Of a DNA stretch of 54,819 bases, positions 24,045 to 31,241 are shown one piece after another. A program made the translations under genes and the position numbers. A model generated the notes under the pieces. The model searched no databases. It was not told the DNA's origin and worked only from the letters and a program-made list of their open reading frames with translations. This DNA is from Clostridiales bacterium (GTDB lineage: Bacteria; Bacillota; Clostridia; Oscillospirales; Oscillospiraceae), in assembly GCA_004557075.1 (NCBI GenBank), contig SFEX01000012.1, positions 1-54,819 on the forward strand, given 5' to 3'. Every line of letters begins with the position of its first letter. Within the stretch, counting starts at the first letter, position 1.

Positions 24045-25065
24045 TAAGCGCCCCCTGCATCTTATCAATAAGCGCCTGCACCGCCGCGCCGAGCTTCTGA
24101 GCCGTGTCGGCATCGCTTGCGCGGATCTTCATAAGACAGCCGTGCAGCTTATTAAAGTCCTCCTGAACAGTCTCGAATATCTGCTTGAAAACTGCCGTGT
24201 TGGGATCGGAAAGCTTTGTCTCCCGACGCATCTTGTCCAGCTCAGCCGCTGCGGCCGCCTGAGCCTCCTCGGCCTTTTTCACCTTTGCTTTCAGCTTCTC
24301 CGCCTTTGTTTCAGCGGCGGACAAGTCGTTTTGGATTTTGGCATACTTCTCTGTCCATTCCGCGTCGCTGGCCGCCCGACCCTTGATCTCCGCCTCCTTG
24401 ACGGCCTGCTCGTCAACCTCTACCGCTACCTCGACCGGTCTATTTCTCAGCTCCGCAAGCTCATCTGCGGCAGCTCGCTTTTCCGCTTCGGCGGTCGATA
24501 GCTTGTCGTTCAGCTCATCAAGCAGCTTTTTTGCGTTCCGCTCCGCTTCTTTCGCCGCGTCTATCTTCTCCTGCCACTCTGCGGCTCTCAGCGCCGCGCC
24601 CTCGTCGGCCTGCCTGAGCGCATTTTCCGCCTGTTCGGCTCTTGCCTCAGCGGCCTCCCGCGCTTTTATAAGCTCATCCAGCTCACGCGCCGACATATGC
24701 TCAACATCATGCTCTGCGGCGAACTCCTCGCGCTCCTCCTCGGGCACAGCAAGCAGCCTCAAAGCATTGGAAATGCTCAAATTATTCAACGTTGGGTAAT
24801 TTGATTCTGCGCCGAAAAGGCTTGTCTGAGCCGCGCCGTATTCTCTGTAAAGCGTCATAAGCCGCGAGGCGCTGCTCTGCGAAAACTCAGTCTGCTCCTT
24901 CAGGTACGGAAGCCACTGTCCATGCTCCAAAAGCGCCTTAGCCTCGGTCAGCCGCCGGCCTATCTCGATCCCGAACCAAAGCGTCATAGTCTTAGCCTGG
25001 TTTGTAAGGCTCCTGATCTCAGAGCCGATAATATCCGGTGTCCTCACGGTCTGTATCTCATTCAT
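24037..25065 (-). CDS. DUF3102-like coiled-coil phage protein
   Basis: 342 residues. N-terminal domain ALLEHGQWLPYLKEQTEFSQ and SASRLMTLYREYG are the DUF3102 signature, a phage/plasmid domain of unknown function with a helix-turn-helix-like segment. Residues 125-285 form a long Ala/Glu/Lys coiled coil. AGGAG lies before the ATG. Immediately downstream of pcfJ. Possibly a ParB-like or replication-associated accessory. Confidence 0.75.
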   Translation of the reverse strand: MNEIQTVRTPDIIGSEIRSLTNQAKTMTLWFGIEIGRRLTEAKALLEHGQWLPYLKEQTEFSQSSASRLMTLYREYGAAQTSLFGAESNYPTLNNLSISNALRLLAVPEEEREEFAAEHDVEHMSARELDELIKAREAAEARAEQAENALRQADEGAALRAAEWQEKIDAAKEAERNAKKLLDELNDKLSTAEAEKRAAADELAELRNRPVEVAVEVDEQAVKEAEIKGRAASDAEWTEKYAKIQNDLSAAETKAEKLKAKVKKAEEAQAAAAAELDKMRRETKLSDPNTAVFKQIFETVQEDFNKLHGCLMKIRASDADTAQKLGAAVQALIDKMQGALNE

Positions 25066-26927
25066 GCCGCTGTCTCCTTTTTCTTTTTGTCATTAACTGC
25101 ATTCTCTGCCTTGTGCTGAGCAAACCATGGTGCAAGTATCTCCCGCTCCCAGCGGTCGCAGAAATCCAAAACCTTCTGCGGTATCTTGTGTGTATACTGC
25201 TTGCAGTCTCCGTGGTGCTCGTTGCCGTAGCCGTGGAGCTGTATGCGCCGTGGGCTTTCGCCGTTGAGATTTTCATTGAGCGTGTAATAGCTTCTCTCCG
25301 GACGGCGGTAATGCCGGACGAAGAATATAGGCTTTCCGTTCAAATGATCCTTTCCATAGCCGCCCACACAATGCCTGAGCGTGTTGCCCTCATTCACCAG
25401 ATCCTTGTTTGAAGACGGGAGAACGATACAAAGTTCGCCGTCAGTCCACTCAAGCGCGGAGTATTCTTTCTTAATGCGCAGGAAATTTGCCGCGTTATTC
25501 GTATCCTCGGCTGCGCTTATCTGCTCGGCCAGGCGGTCGTGAGCTGCCTGAATGTCCCTCGGCCACAGCTCCTCGTAGCTATAATTCATCTGCGGTCGCT
25601 GCTCATACAGCATACGGCGGTAATCTATAAGAAGCCTCGTGGCATAGTCCGGTTCGTGCCCCTGCTGCTTTCCCGCGTATTTATATATATCCGAAATCAG
25701 CAGGGTGTCCTCTCCGCATATGAAGTTGTCTGTGATTTCAAATACTGCGCTTTGCCCAAAGTCACCAATTGCCGTATAAAACGCCTCTGGCGATATCTTT
25801 TCGCATAGGCTTGTGTAGTTCTGCCAGCAAGCGAGTTCTTCCCCTGTCCACTCATAGATCGCCGCCGATCGGTACTCCGTTTTTGTCATCCTGAGCATCT
25901 CATGCGGCTTTACCTTTGAAAAATCAACGCAATGCTGCATTGCGTTTTTCGCAGAACATGGCAGCGTATTATACATAGAGCTGTGATATGCTTCGGCCTT
26001 TGCCACTTCCCCGTCGATCTCTCTGACTACAAAATCGTTGAAACCTGTTTTTATAAGGTTCTCAACACTCTTATGCTTGCACCAGAATTCAAGGTAAACA
26101 TACGGCCACTTCCCGCCGGATGAGAGGTATTCATCGAGCCCGGTCTTTTCGGCGCTCGTGCCCTCAAAGGTGTCGTATGTGAGAATCAGCTCACTTCCGA
26201 ATGTCCTTCCATTGTTTGAATCATAGGAGTAGTACATCTTCTGCATCGGATCAGAGCCGTTCTTTATTCGCCGCCATTCGCCGGTGTCCCGCTCGCAGCT
26301 TATAAACGGCCCCTGTCTGGTTCGCGAAAAGCACCTTAAATATCCGTTTTCCATTAGCACAGCGGCTTCCCTCGGACGAATGTATTTTTCCTCGATACCG
26401 TCGCAATCAATTTTCATTCCGGCTATCCATGTCACGAGTGCCAAGAGGTTTCCTACAAACTCTATGCTGGTTATAAGTATCTGGTAGGTTCGTCCGCTGC
26501 GAAGCTCACTGTTTTTTATGAGTGTTGCGTCGCTCCAGCAATAGGGGCAATTGACCGCATCGCCGCTTGTAAGCTCAATGCGCTGGTTTACGTCGTCCGT
26601 ATCCTCCGTCCATCCGGAATAGCAAAAGCCGTCTTCATCTACAAACATGAGCGGTCCGCTCAAATCACCGTTGCTGTGCCAGCCGGTATAGAAATCTTCC
26701 CCGCAGGAGCTGCATGTGCAGTGCGCCGCCCAGTGACGTTTTGTTTCTTTATTCATCCTCTGCCAGTCTTCCGGTTTCATTATTTCTCCCGGAGGCGGGG
26801 CAACTTCTATACTCTCACGTTTGTAAATGATGAAATCCCTGTCCAGATTGCCGCTTTCAAATGCTTTCTCTTTAATCTGATACGGCGCGACATTAGGCAG
26901 AAGCCTTATTATCTCTTTGTCCGTCAT
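25062..26927 (-). CDS. PcfJ-like protein
   Basis: 621 residues from the ATG at 26927, with GAGG six bases upstream; a GTG at 26939 is possible but lacks an RBS. The C-terminal PcfJ region is clear: VLPSSNKDLVNEGNTLRHCV, GGYGKDHLNG, IFFVRH, RRIQLHGYGNEHHG. A CSSCGEDF and NCPYCWSD Cys pair sits near the N-terminus. PcfJ was named from the conjugative plasmid pCF10; its biochemical role is unclear. Coupled to a PcfK-like gene, as on plasmids. Confidence 0.75.
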   Translation of the reverse strand: MTDKEIIRLLPNVAPYQIKEKAFESGNLDRDFIIYKRESIEVAPPPGEIMKPEDWQRMNKETKRHWAAHCTCSSCGEDFYTGWHSNGDLSGPLMFVDEDGFCYSGWTEDTDDVNQRIELTSGDAVNCPYCWSDATLIKNSELRSGRTYQILITSIEFVGNLLALVTWIAGMKIDCDGIEEKYIRPREAAVLMENGYLRCFSRTRQGPFISCERDTGEWRRIKNGSDPMQKMYYSYDSNNGRTFGSELILTYDTFEGTSAEKTGLDEYLSSGGKWPYVYLEFWCKHKSVENLIKTGFNDFVVREIDGEVAKAEAYHSSMYNTLPCSAKNAMQHCVDFSKVKPHEMLRMTKTEYRSAAIYEWTGEELACWQNYTSLCEKISPEAFYTAIGDFGQSAVFEITDNFICGEDTLLISDIYKYAGKQQGHEPDYATRLLIDYRRMLYEQRPQMNYSYEELWPRDIQAAHDRLAEQISAAEDTNNAANFLRIKKEYSALEWTDGELCIVLPSSNKDLVNEGNTLRHCVGGYGKDHLNGKPIFFVRHYRRPERSYYTLNENLNGESPRRIQLHGYGNEHHGDCKQYTHKIPQKVLDFCDRWEREILAPWFAQHKAENAVNDKKKKETAA

Positions 26928-26935
26928 AACGCGCC

Positions 26936-27268
26936 TCACAGAAAATCCGAAAGGTCGATTATGCTGCCTGTCTGCCTGGCGGGACTCTCTCCCGCTGCCG
27001 GCAGACCGTAGAATTTGCGGATTATATCCTCAGCCACTTTTGGAGACACATAGGAGAAATTCCCCTGTTTGTGCTTGTCAGCGTACGCCTTGATCTTTTT
27101 CTCGCATTTTTCAAGGCTCATTTCCTCGTTGTCGAGATCCGCGCTTACAAGCTCGGCGCAGTGCGGATCAGCGCAGATTTCCTTGAGTTGCTCCCCTACT
27201 ACCCATGGAGCCGAGTTTTCCTCCAGCTTTGCCTGCTGGGCTTCGATTTTTTCAATGCAATTACTCAT
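26936..27268 (-). CDS. PcfK-like protein
   Basis: 110 residues with LADLDNEEMSLEKCEKKI-like block (ADLDNEEMSLEKCEKKIKAY), FSYVSPKVAEDIIRKFYGLP and an acidic end IDLSDFL: the PcfK pattern. It precedes pcfJ with nine bases between stop and start, mirroring conjugative plasmids. Overlaps the upstream gene by eight bases. Confidence 0.7.
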   Translation of the reverse strand: MSNCIEKIEAQQAKLEENSAPWVVGEQLKEICADPHCAELVSADLDNEEMSLEKCEKKIKAYADKHKQGNFSYVSPKVAEDIIRKFYGLPAAGESPARQTGSIIDLSDFL

Positions 27269-27620
27269 ACGCCGCCTCCGACCTCCCCGCCTTATATGCG
27301 TGCAGACTTGCCTCGGCCACGACGGCGCATTTGCCCAGCAGCTTTTTAAGTGTCTCCGCCTGCATATGGCACTTTAGTCCGAGATCAACGCCCACGCCCG
27401 TGCTCGAGCAGGTGATAACGATCTCACCGATCGCGCCGTTTGCGTCCGGCTCGAACAGGCTCTCCTGCATTGCGTCCTCGCTGGGACTGAGGGTTATTAC
27501 CAGAGGATATCCCCCATCATTGATGGATACGGTAAAATCCGTGTTTGCTCTGACATAGCTCTCAAGCTCCTGCTTCGCGGCGTCATACCCCGCGAGAGCT
27601 GCTTCAACGTATTTGTTCAT
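27261..27620 (-). CDS. Hypothetical early phage protein
   Basis: 119 residues, starting MNKYVEAALAGYDAAKQELE, with a beta-rich middle (TVSINDGGYPLVITLSPSED, EIVITCSSTGVGVD) and a C-terminal helix. TAGGAGG precedes the ATG. No family recognised. First gene of the pcfK-pcfJ-DUF3102 group. Confidence 0.6.
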   Translation of the reverse strand: MNKYVEAALAGYDAAKQELESYVRANTDFTVSINDGGYPLVITLSPSEDAMQESLFEPDANGAIGEIVITCSSTGVGVDLGLKCHMQAETLKKLLGKCAVVAEASLHAYKAGRSEAAYE

Positions 27621-27649
27621 GTTTATTCCTCCTAAACTTGAATTTTCGG

Positions 27650-27742
27650 AGGATCTGTGTTATCCTTTAAGCACAGATCCTCATGGATTTGGTTTCTTAC
27701 TGCGGCACAGCTTTTGCTCGGGTGTGCCGCAGTTATTTTTTT
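27650..27742. repeat. Two adjacent inverted repeats in an early intergenic gap
   Basis: AGGATCTGTG (27650-27659) pairs with CACAGATCCT (27672-27681). ACTGCGGCAC (27699-27708) pairs with GTGCCGCAGT (27724-27733), followed on the + strand by TATTTTTTT. The second has terminator form for the + strand although no + gene lies upstream; on the minus strand no T-run follows. Possible processing or regulatory structures. Confidence 0.55.
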
Positions 27743-27885
27743 GCGATTTTGTAGGTTGCGCCCCAGACCTTGCGCCCGCACCGGGCACATTTGCCGTTTT
27801 CAAGCCCTTCCGGCAGCTCCGTGAGACTGTAGCTGTCCGCCATCAGGGCGGCGCACGCAAAGCACAGATAAAGCGTCTTATTCAT
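27733..27885 (-). CDS. Small zinc-knuckle phage protein
   Basis: 50 residues: LYLCFACAALMAD and GKCARCGRKVWGA form a CxxC...CxxC ribbon. GAGAGGAG precedes the ATG, which overlaps the preceding stop by one base. Stop codon lies inside a stable hairpin. Function unknown. Confidence 0.65.
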   Translation of the reverse strand: MNKTLYLCFACAALMADSYSLTELPEGLENGKCARCGRKVWGATYKIAKK

Positions 27886-28403
27886 TAATACTCCTCTCTG
27901 AAATAATTCTCAGTCCCATCACCGGTGAACCATAGGTACCCCGCCTCCAGCTCTCGTATAACGGCTTGTCCCGCCTTTTCCATGTCCCATCGTGTGAGCA
28001 CATCGACTGCCAGCGTGTATAGCTCATCCGTCACGGGAAAATCTGGGCTGTAACCGTGAAACTGCCCGCTCGCGCTGCACTGTTGCAGCGGAGTGCCGCC
28101 CCACCTGTCGCAGCGGTTGAGCACGCACCACATTGTCTGTGCCTGTCCCTCACGGCCGCAGCCACGAGCTTCGCCCCACGCCATCTGTGCCAGAGCTACG
28201 GCGTCGGCCTCCGTCCATGTCTGCACGATCTCAGGCGCGGCAGGCTCCGGCAGCGCAGCCATCTGCTGCACCTTCAGGCCGCCCCAATCCCGCTCAGGCG
28301 GCGTGATCGGCTCCGGTTCGGCCGTGAAATAGCAGTCCACCAACAGCAGCAGTGCTATAAGCACGAAGCACAGTGCCGCTATCACTGCATATCTCATTTG
28401 CAT
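27885..28403 (-). CDS. SleB/CwlJ-like cell wall hydrolase, membrane-anchored
   Basis: 172 residues. A single N-terminal hydrophobic segment (YAVIAALCFVLIALLLLVDC) anchors the protein. The rest is a Hydrolase_2 domain: AVALAQMAWGEARGCG carrying the catalytic Glu, AQTMWCVLNRCDRWG, SASGQFHGY, and GYLWFTGDGTENYF at the end. SleB/CwlJ enzymes are lytic transglycosylases. It is expressed with early genes, not with the lysis cassette, so a role in wall penetration or superinfection is possible. AGGAGG precedes the ATG. Confidence 0.8.
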   Translation of the reverse strand: MQMRYAVIAALCFVLIALLLLVDCYFTAEPEPITPPERDWGGLKVQQMAALPEPAAPEIVQTWTEADAVALAQMAWGEARGCGREGQAQTMWCVLNRCDRWGGTPLQQCSASGQFHGYSPDFPVTDELYTLAVDVLTRWDMEKAGQAVIRELEAGYLWFTGDGTENYFREEY

Positions 28404-28528
28404 TGCCTGTGCCTCCTCTCGTACTCATCGTTCATTCGGCCTATCCACTCAAGCCATATTTCAGCCGCCTTGCTTATAGCCAATCCCGTAAGCAGGAAGA
28501 GGTCTATCATCAGCGCAAATGCCGTCAT
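28394..28528 (-). CDS. Small membrane protein
   Basis: 44 residues. A hydrophobic segment (FALMIDLFLLTGLAI) is followed by an amphipathic, Arg-rich tail (RMNDEYERRHRQCK). GGAGGAGATAG precedes the ATG. It overlaps both neighbours (start inside the upstream stop region, end inside the SleB-like gene), supporting that it is real. Unknown role. Confidence 0.6.
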   Translation of the reverse strand: MTAFALMIDLFLLTGLAISKAAEIWLEWIGRMNDEYERRHRQCK

Positions 28529-28746
28529 TCTATCTCCTCCTCAAAACATATTTCCGTAAGCGGCACTTCGATTATCCTGCCGCCGATTCTGATTCGTCCC
28601 ATCTTTCCCGCATCGGTGCCCACCGAAAGTATCTCCACGGTTTCTTCTCTCCCGATGCAGCAGTCGCTCATGAGACAACGCTCGCAACATGTGCTGAAGG
28701 GCGGCTCCTTATGATAAATGCCGAATAGCTTCTTAGGATATGTCAT
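28525..28746 (-). CDS. Hypothetical early phage protein
   Basis: 73 residues. FSTCCERCLMSDCCIGREE is a Cys cluster; the second half is a small beta fold (GRIRIGGRIIEVPLTEICFE). No family recognised. Packed between neighbours in the early operon. Confidence 0.55.
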   Translation of the reverse strand: MTYPKKLFGIYHKEPPFSTCCERCLMSDCCIGREETVEILSVGTDAGKMGRIRIGGRIIEVPLTEICFEEEIE

Positions 28747-28755
28747 ACCTTCACC

Positions 28756-29145
28756 TCAATACGGAAGCTCTGCATCGTCGCATATTGCGAACGAGCCGTA
28801 GCGCTCGGGCTCTATGCCCTCTGCCTCAAGCTCGCGGAGCTCGTCCTCGCTGAGATAGTTCTTGCCGAATTGCCGGACAAACTCATCTACGCTCCACCCC
28901 TGCTCAATCATGGCCTTTCTCTGCCCCCAGCGGTGCAGCTTGTCCATCGTCTGCTCGTTCTGGTGGGCTGCCGCTTCGCCGTATTCGTGGCAGCGGTGGT
29001 GGCAGAGATCTACCACCAGCCCATATCTCTCGCTCTTTTTCCGAAGACCACCGCCAAAAACGTGGTGGCGGTCAAGCGGATCCGCGCAGCCGTTGCGACC
29101 GCACAGAAAGCATTCTCTTCCGGTGTACATATCTGTATTAATCAC
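28756..29145 (-). CDS. HNH/treble-clef phage recombination-like protein
   Basis: 129 residues. CFLCGRNGCADPLDRHHVFG and VVDLCHHRCHEYGE give a zinc-bound treble-clef with His-His and terminal His, similar to phage NinG/HNH-like proteins. The second half is helical (LHRWGQRKAMIEQGWSVDEF). Its start overlaps the excisionase-like stop. A nuclease or recombination role is plausible, not proven. Confidence 0.65.
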   Translation of the reverse strand: MINTDMYTGRECFLCGRNGCADPLDRHHVFGGGLRKKSERYGLVVDLCHHRCHEYGEAAAHQNEQTMDKLHRWGQRKAMIEQGWSVDEFVRQFGKNYLSEDELRELEAEGIEPERYGSFAICDDAELPY

Positions 29146-29378
29146 TGTGCGCTCCTCTGCGGTCTAATGCGTTCTCGCACCCATTCGCGCAAACCCTCAA
29201 CTGAAATGAGGGTGCGATTTCCGATTTTGAAAGCCGGAAATCCTTCCATGTTCGTCATATCGTATAATGTTCTGTCCGATATCCCCAAAAGCCGTGCGGC
29301 ATTCTGGATAGATACAGCTACAGGCTCCATGACAATGCCTGTCAGCTTATCGTTTGACTTTTTCGGTCTATTGTCCAT
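29142..29378 (-). CDS. Excisionase-like winged helix protein
   Basis: 78 residues with VSIQNAARLLGISDRTLYDM and FPAFKIGNRTLISVEGLREW, the HTH_17/MerR-like DNA-binding domain of phage excisionases. It sits second in the leftward early transcript, next to the Cro-like gene, the usual place for xis. It may act at the 1121-1204 repeats. Confidence 0.75.
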   Translation of the reverse strand: MDNRPKKSNDKLTGIVMEPVAVSIQNAARLLGISDRTLYDMTNMEGFPAFKIGNRTLISVEGLREWVRERIRPQRSAQ

Positions 29379-29406
29379 TGTTACGCCTCCTTTTCTCGTT
29401 TTTCGC

Positions 29407-29601
29407 TTATGCGGAGCGATTAAGCAGATAATCTATTGAGCATGAGAACATTTCAGACATTCTTTCAAGTGCCGACAGCGGAATTTGCCCTTTCTGCTCC
29501 CAGTTGTATACAGTCTTTCTTGCTACTCCGAGCTCCTTAGCCAGAGCATCAAGGCTCATCCCTCGTTTTGCTCTCTCTGCCGCTATATTAGGATATTTCA
29601 T
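29407..29601 (-). CDS. Cro-like XRE-family regulator
   Basis: 64 residues: IAAERAKRGMSLDALAKELG, VARKTVYNWEQKGQIP and CSIDYLLNRS, a minimal XRE helix-turn-helix. First gene of the leftward early operon, facing the CI-like repressor across the operator region. RBS GGAGGTG before the ATG. Confidence 0.85.
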   Translation of the reverse strand: MKYPNIAAERAKRGMSLDALAKELGVARKTVYNWEQKGQIPLSALERMSEMFSCSIDYLLNRSA

Positions 29602-29616
29602 TATTTCACCTCCAAA

Positions 29617-29760
29617 TTACTCATTTTGGGTTCATTCGATATGATATACCCGTTTTGAGTATTTGTAAATAATGAAAATTGCCCAAATCGAGTATTAATA
29701 TATTGTGCATATTTCTCAATTTGGGCAACTTGGTGTTGACTATTTACTCAATTTGTGTAA
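29617..29760. promoter_or_regulatory. Lysogeny switch: five operator repeats between cro and cI
   Basis: Five imperfect copies of TTACTCAAT-TTGGGCAA occur: 29617-29632, 29646-29662 (inverted), 29678-29695 (inverted), 29713-29728 and 29744-29760. The half-site ACTCAA recurs as TTGAGT, so each is a rough dyad. One copy lies exactly between the -35 and -10 boxes of each divergent promoter. This is the operator array for the CI/Cro pair. Confidence 0.8.
29641..29669 (-). promoter_or_regulatory. Leftward early promoter (cro side)
   Basis: On the minus strand TTTACA (29664-29669), 17-bp spacer, TATCAT (29641-29646). The second operator fills the spacer, so repressor binding would block RNA polymerase. 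Confidence 0.75.
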
Positions 29761-29764
29761 TACT
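29736..29764 (+). promoter_or_regulatory. Repressor promoter
   Basis: TTGACT (29736-29741), 17-bp spacer, AATACT (29759-29764), 24 bases before the repressor ATG. The fifth operator lies in the spacer, giving autoregulation. Confidence 0.75.
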
Positions 29765-29787
29765 TCTATAAGAAATGAGGTGTGTTT

Positions 29788-30402
29788 ATGAACAGGATGA
29801 AACAGCTTCGTGAGTTGAAAGGCCTTAACATGCGAGAGGCCGCACGTCAATTGTCTATGCCTTATACAACATATGTTAATTATGAAAAGGGTGTCCGTGA
29901 GCCTAATTCCGAAACGCTTATTGATATAGCAAATTTTTACGAGACATCTATTGATTACCTTGTCGGTAAGGTAAATGATAATGGTATTGCAGCTCCTTCT
30001 AATATTTTCCCGATGCCAAAGACATATAAGGTGCCATTGATCGGTACTATTGCTTGCGGTGAGCCTATCCTTGCCGCAGAGAATATTGAGGGAGATGTAT
30101 CAGTGCCAGAACACGTCAAAGCTGACTTTGCTCTCCGCTGCAAGGGCGACAGTATGATAAACGCTCGTATCTTTGACGGAGACATTGTTTATATTCGGCA
30201 GCAGCCTACAGTTAATGACGGAGAAATCGCCGCCGTTCTTATTGACGACGAAGCCACATTGAAGCGTGTCCACATCTTCCCCGATCACATTTCGCTCGAG
30301 CCGGAAAATCCCCAATTCCGTCCATTTGTATATTGGGAAGAAGAAATGAACAGTGTTCATATAATTGGCAAAGCAGTGGCCTTTACCAGTGTTGTAAGGT
30401 AG
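29788..30402 (+). CDS. CI-like repressor with S24 (LexA) peptidase domain
   Basis: 204 residues from the ATG at 29788 (GAGG seven bases upstream). N-terminal XRE helix-turn-helix: KGLNMREAARQLSMPYTTYV. C-terminal S24 peptidase: cleavage-site-like IACGEP, catalytic Ser in CKGDSMINARIFDGD, catalytic Lys in EATLKRVHI. It holds the lysogenic state and is expected to self-cleave when RecA is activated by DNA damage, so the prophage is probably SOS-inducible. Co-transcribed with the ion channel gene four bases downstream. Confidence 0.9.
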   Translation: MNRMKQLRELKGLNMREAARQLSMPYTTYVNYEKGVREPNSETLIDIANFYETSIDYLVGKVNDNGIAAPSNIFPMPKTYKVPLIGTIACGEPILAAENIEGDVSVPEHVKADFALRCKGDSMINARIFDGDIVYIRQQPTVNDGEIAAVLIDDEATLKRVHIFPDHISLEPENPQFRPFVYWEEEMNSVHIIGKAVAFTSVVR

Positions 30403-30406
30403 TTTC

Positions 30407-31117
30407 ATGAGAGATCGAATATATCGTTTTGTTGAGCCTGACCTTGATTGCAAATCGCCTTACGACTATATAATGATTTTTGTCATTATCGTCAGCCTTA
30501 TTCCATTGGCCTTTAAAGAAAACTGCCGTGCATTCGATATAATCGACAAAGTAACAGTAACTATCTTCATTGTTGATTATCTGCTGCGGCTGGCAACAGC
30601 GGACTTTAAGCTGCGTAAGGGCTCATTATCTTTCGCGCTGTACCCGCTCACCCCCATGGCCATTATTGACCTCTTATCTATACTCCCGTCTTTTTGCGGT
30701 CTTGCCGCTGGATATAGAGTGCTAAAGCTTTTCCGTCTTGCCCGCTCATTCAGAGTTTTCAGGGCTTTCAGGCTGTTCAGGTATAGTAAAAGTCTATCTA
30801 TGATAATTAGAGTTATAAAAAAGCAGACAATCCCGCTCGTGGCGGTTGGTACTCTGGCACTAGCATATATTCTTATTTCGGCGCTTGTCGTTTTCAATGT
30901 TGAGCCTGATACCTTTAACAATTTCTTTGATGCGATCTACTGGGCAACAGTCAGCCTCACCACAATGGGCTATGGTGACATCTATCCTATTACAACTGCC
31001 GGAAGAATTGTTACCATGCTATCATCCTTCGTTGGCATAGCCATAATCGCACTTCCCGCAGGCATTATAACTGCCGGATATATGGATGCCGTAAATGAGC
31101 AGAAGATAAACAAATAA
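30407..31117 (+). CDS. Voltage-gated potassium channel-like protein (lysogeny gene)
   Basis: 236 residues, six transmembrane segments. The S4 voltage sensor is obvious: RVLKLFRLARSFRVFRAFRL, basic residue every third or fourth position. The pore helix and filter read VSLTTMGYGDIYPIT, with the K+-selective GYGD. S6 is IAIIALPAGIITAGYM. The length is that of a bare Kv core without cytoplasmic regulatory domains. Start lies four bases after the repressor stop with AAGGTAG as RBS, so it is made during lysogeny. A superinfection-exclusion or host-fitness role is inferred. Confidence 0.88.
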   Translation: MRDRIYRFVEPDLDCKSPYDYIMIFVIIVSLIPLAFKENCRAFDIIDKVTVTIFIVDYLLRLATADFKLRKGSLSFALYPLTPMAIIDLLSILPSFCGLAAGYRVLKLFRLARSFRVFRAFRLFRYSKSLSMIIRVIKKQTIPLVAVGTLALAYILISALVVFNVEPDTFNNFFDAIYWATVSLTTMGYGDIYPITTAGRIVTMLSSFVGIAIIALPAGIITAGYMDAVNEQKINK

Positions 31118-31152
31118 AAAAACCGCCCCGGTGCTGGAACACCGAAGCGGTT
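31115..31152 (-). terminator. Hairpin oriented to stop leftward transcription
   Basis: AACCGC..CGGTG (31121-31133) pairs with CACCG..GCGGTT (31140-31152) with a 2x2 internal loop. The T-run is on the minus strand (A-run 31115-31120). It follows the channel gene but its polarity would stop transcripts coming from the integrase side, protecting the repressor unit from antisense. Confidence 0.6.
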
Positions 31153-31241
31153 GAACGCAAAAACCAAGACGACTAAACCAAGGCATTATTGCGCCCATTT
31201 ATTTTATCATACCGGGCGTCGATTAGTAAAGGAGTTTTTTT

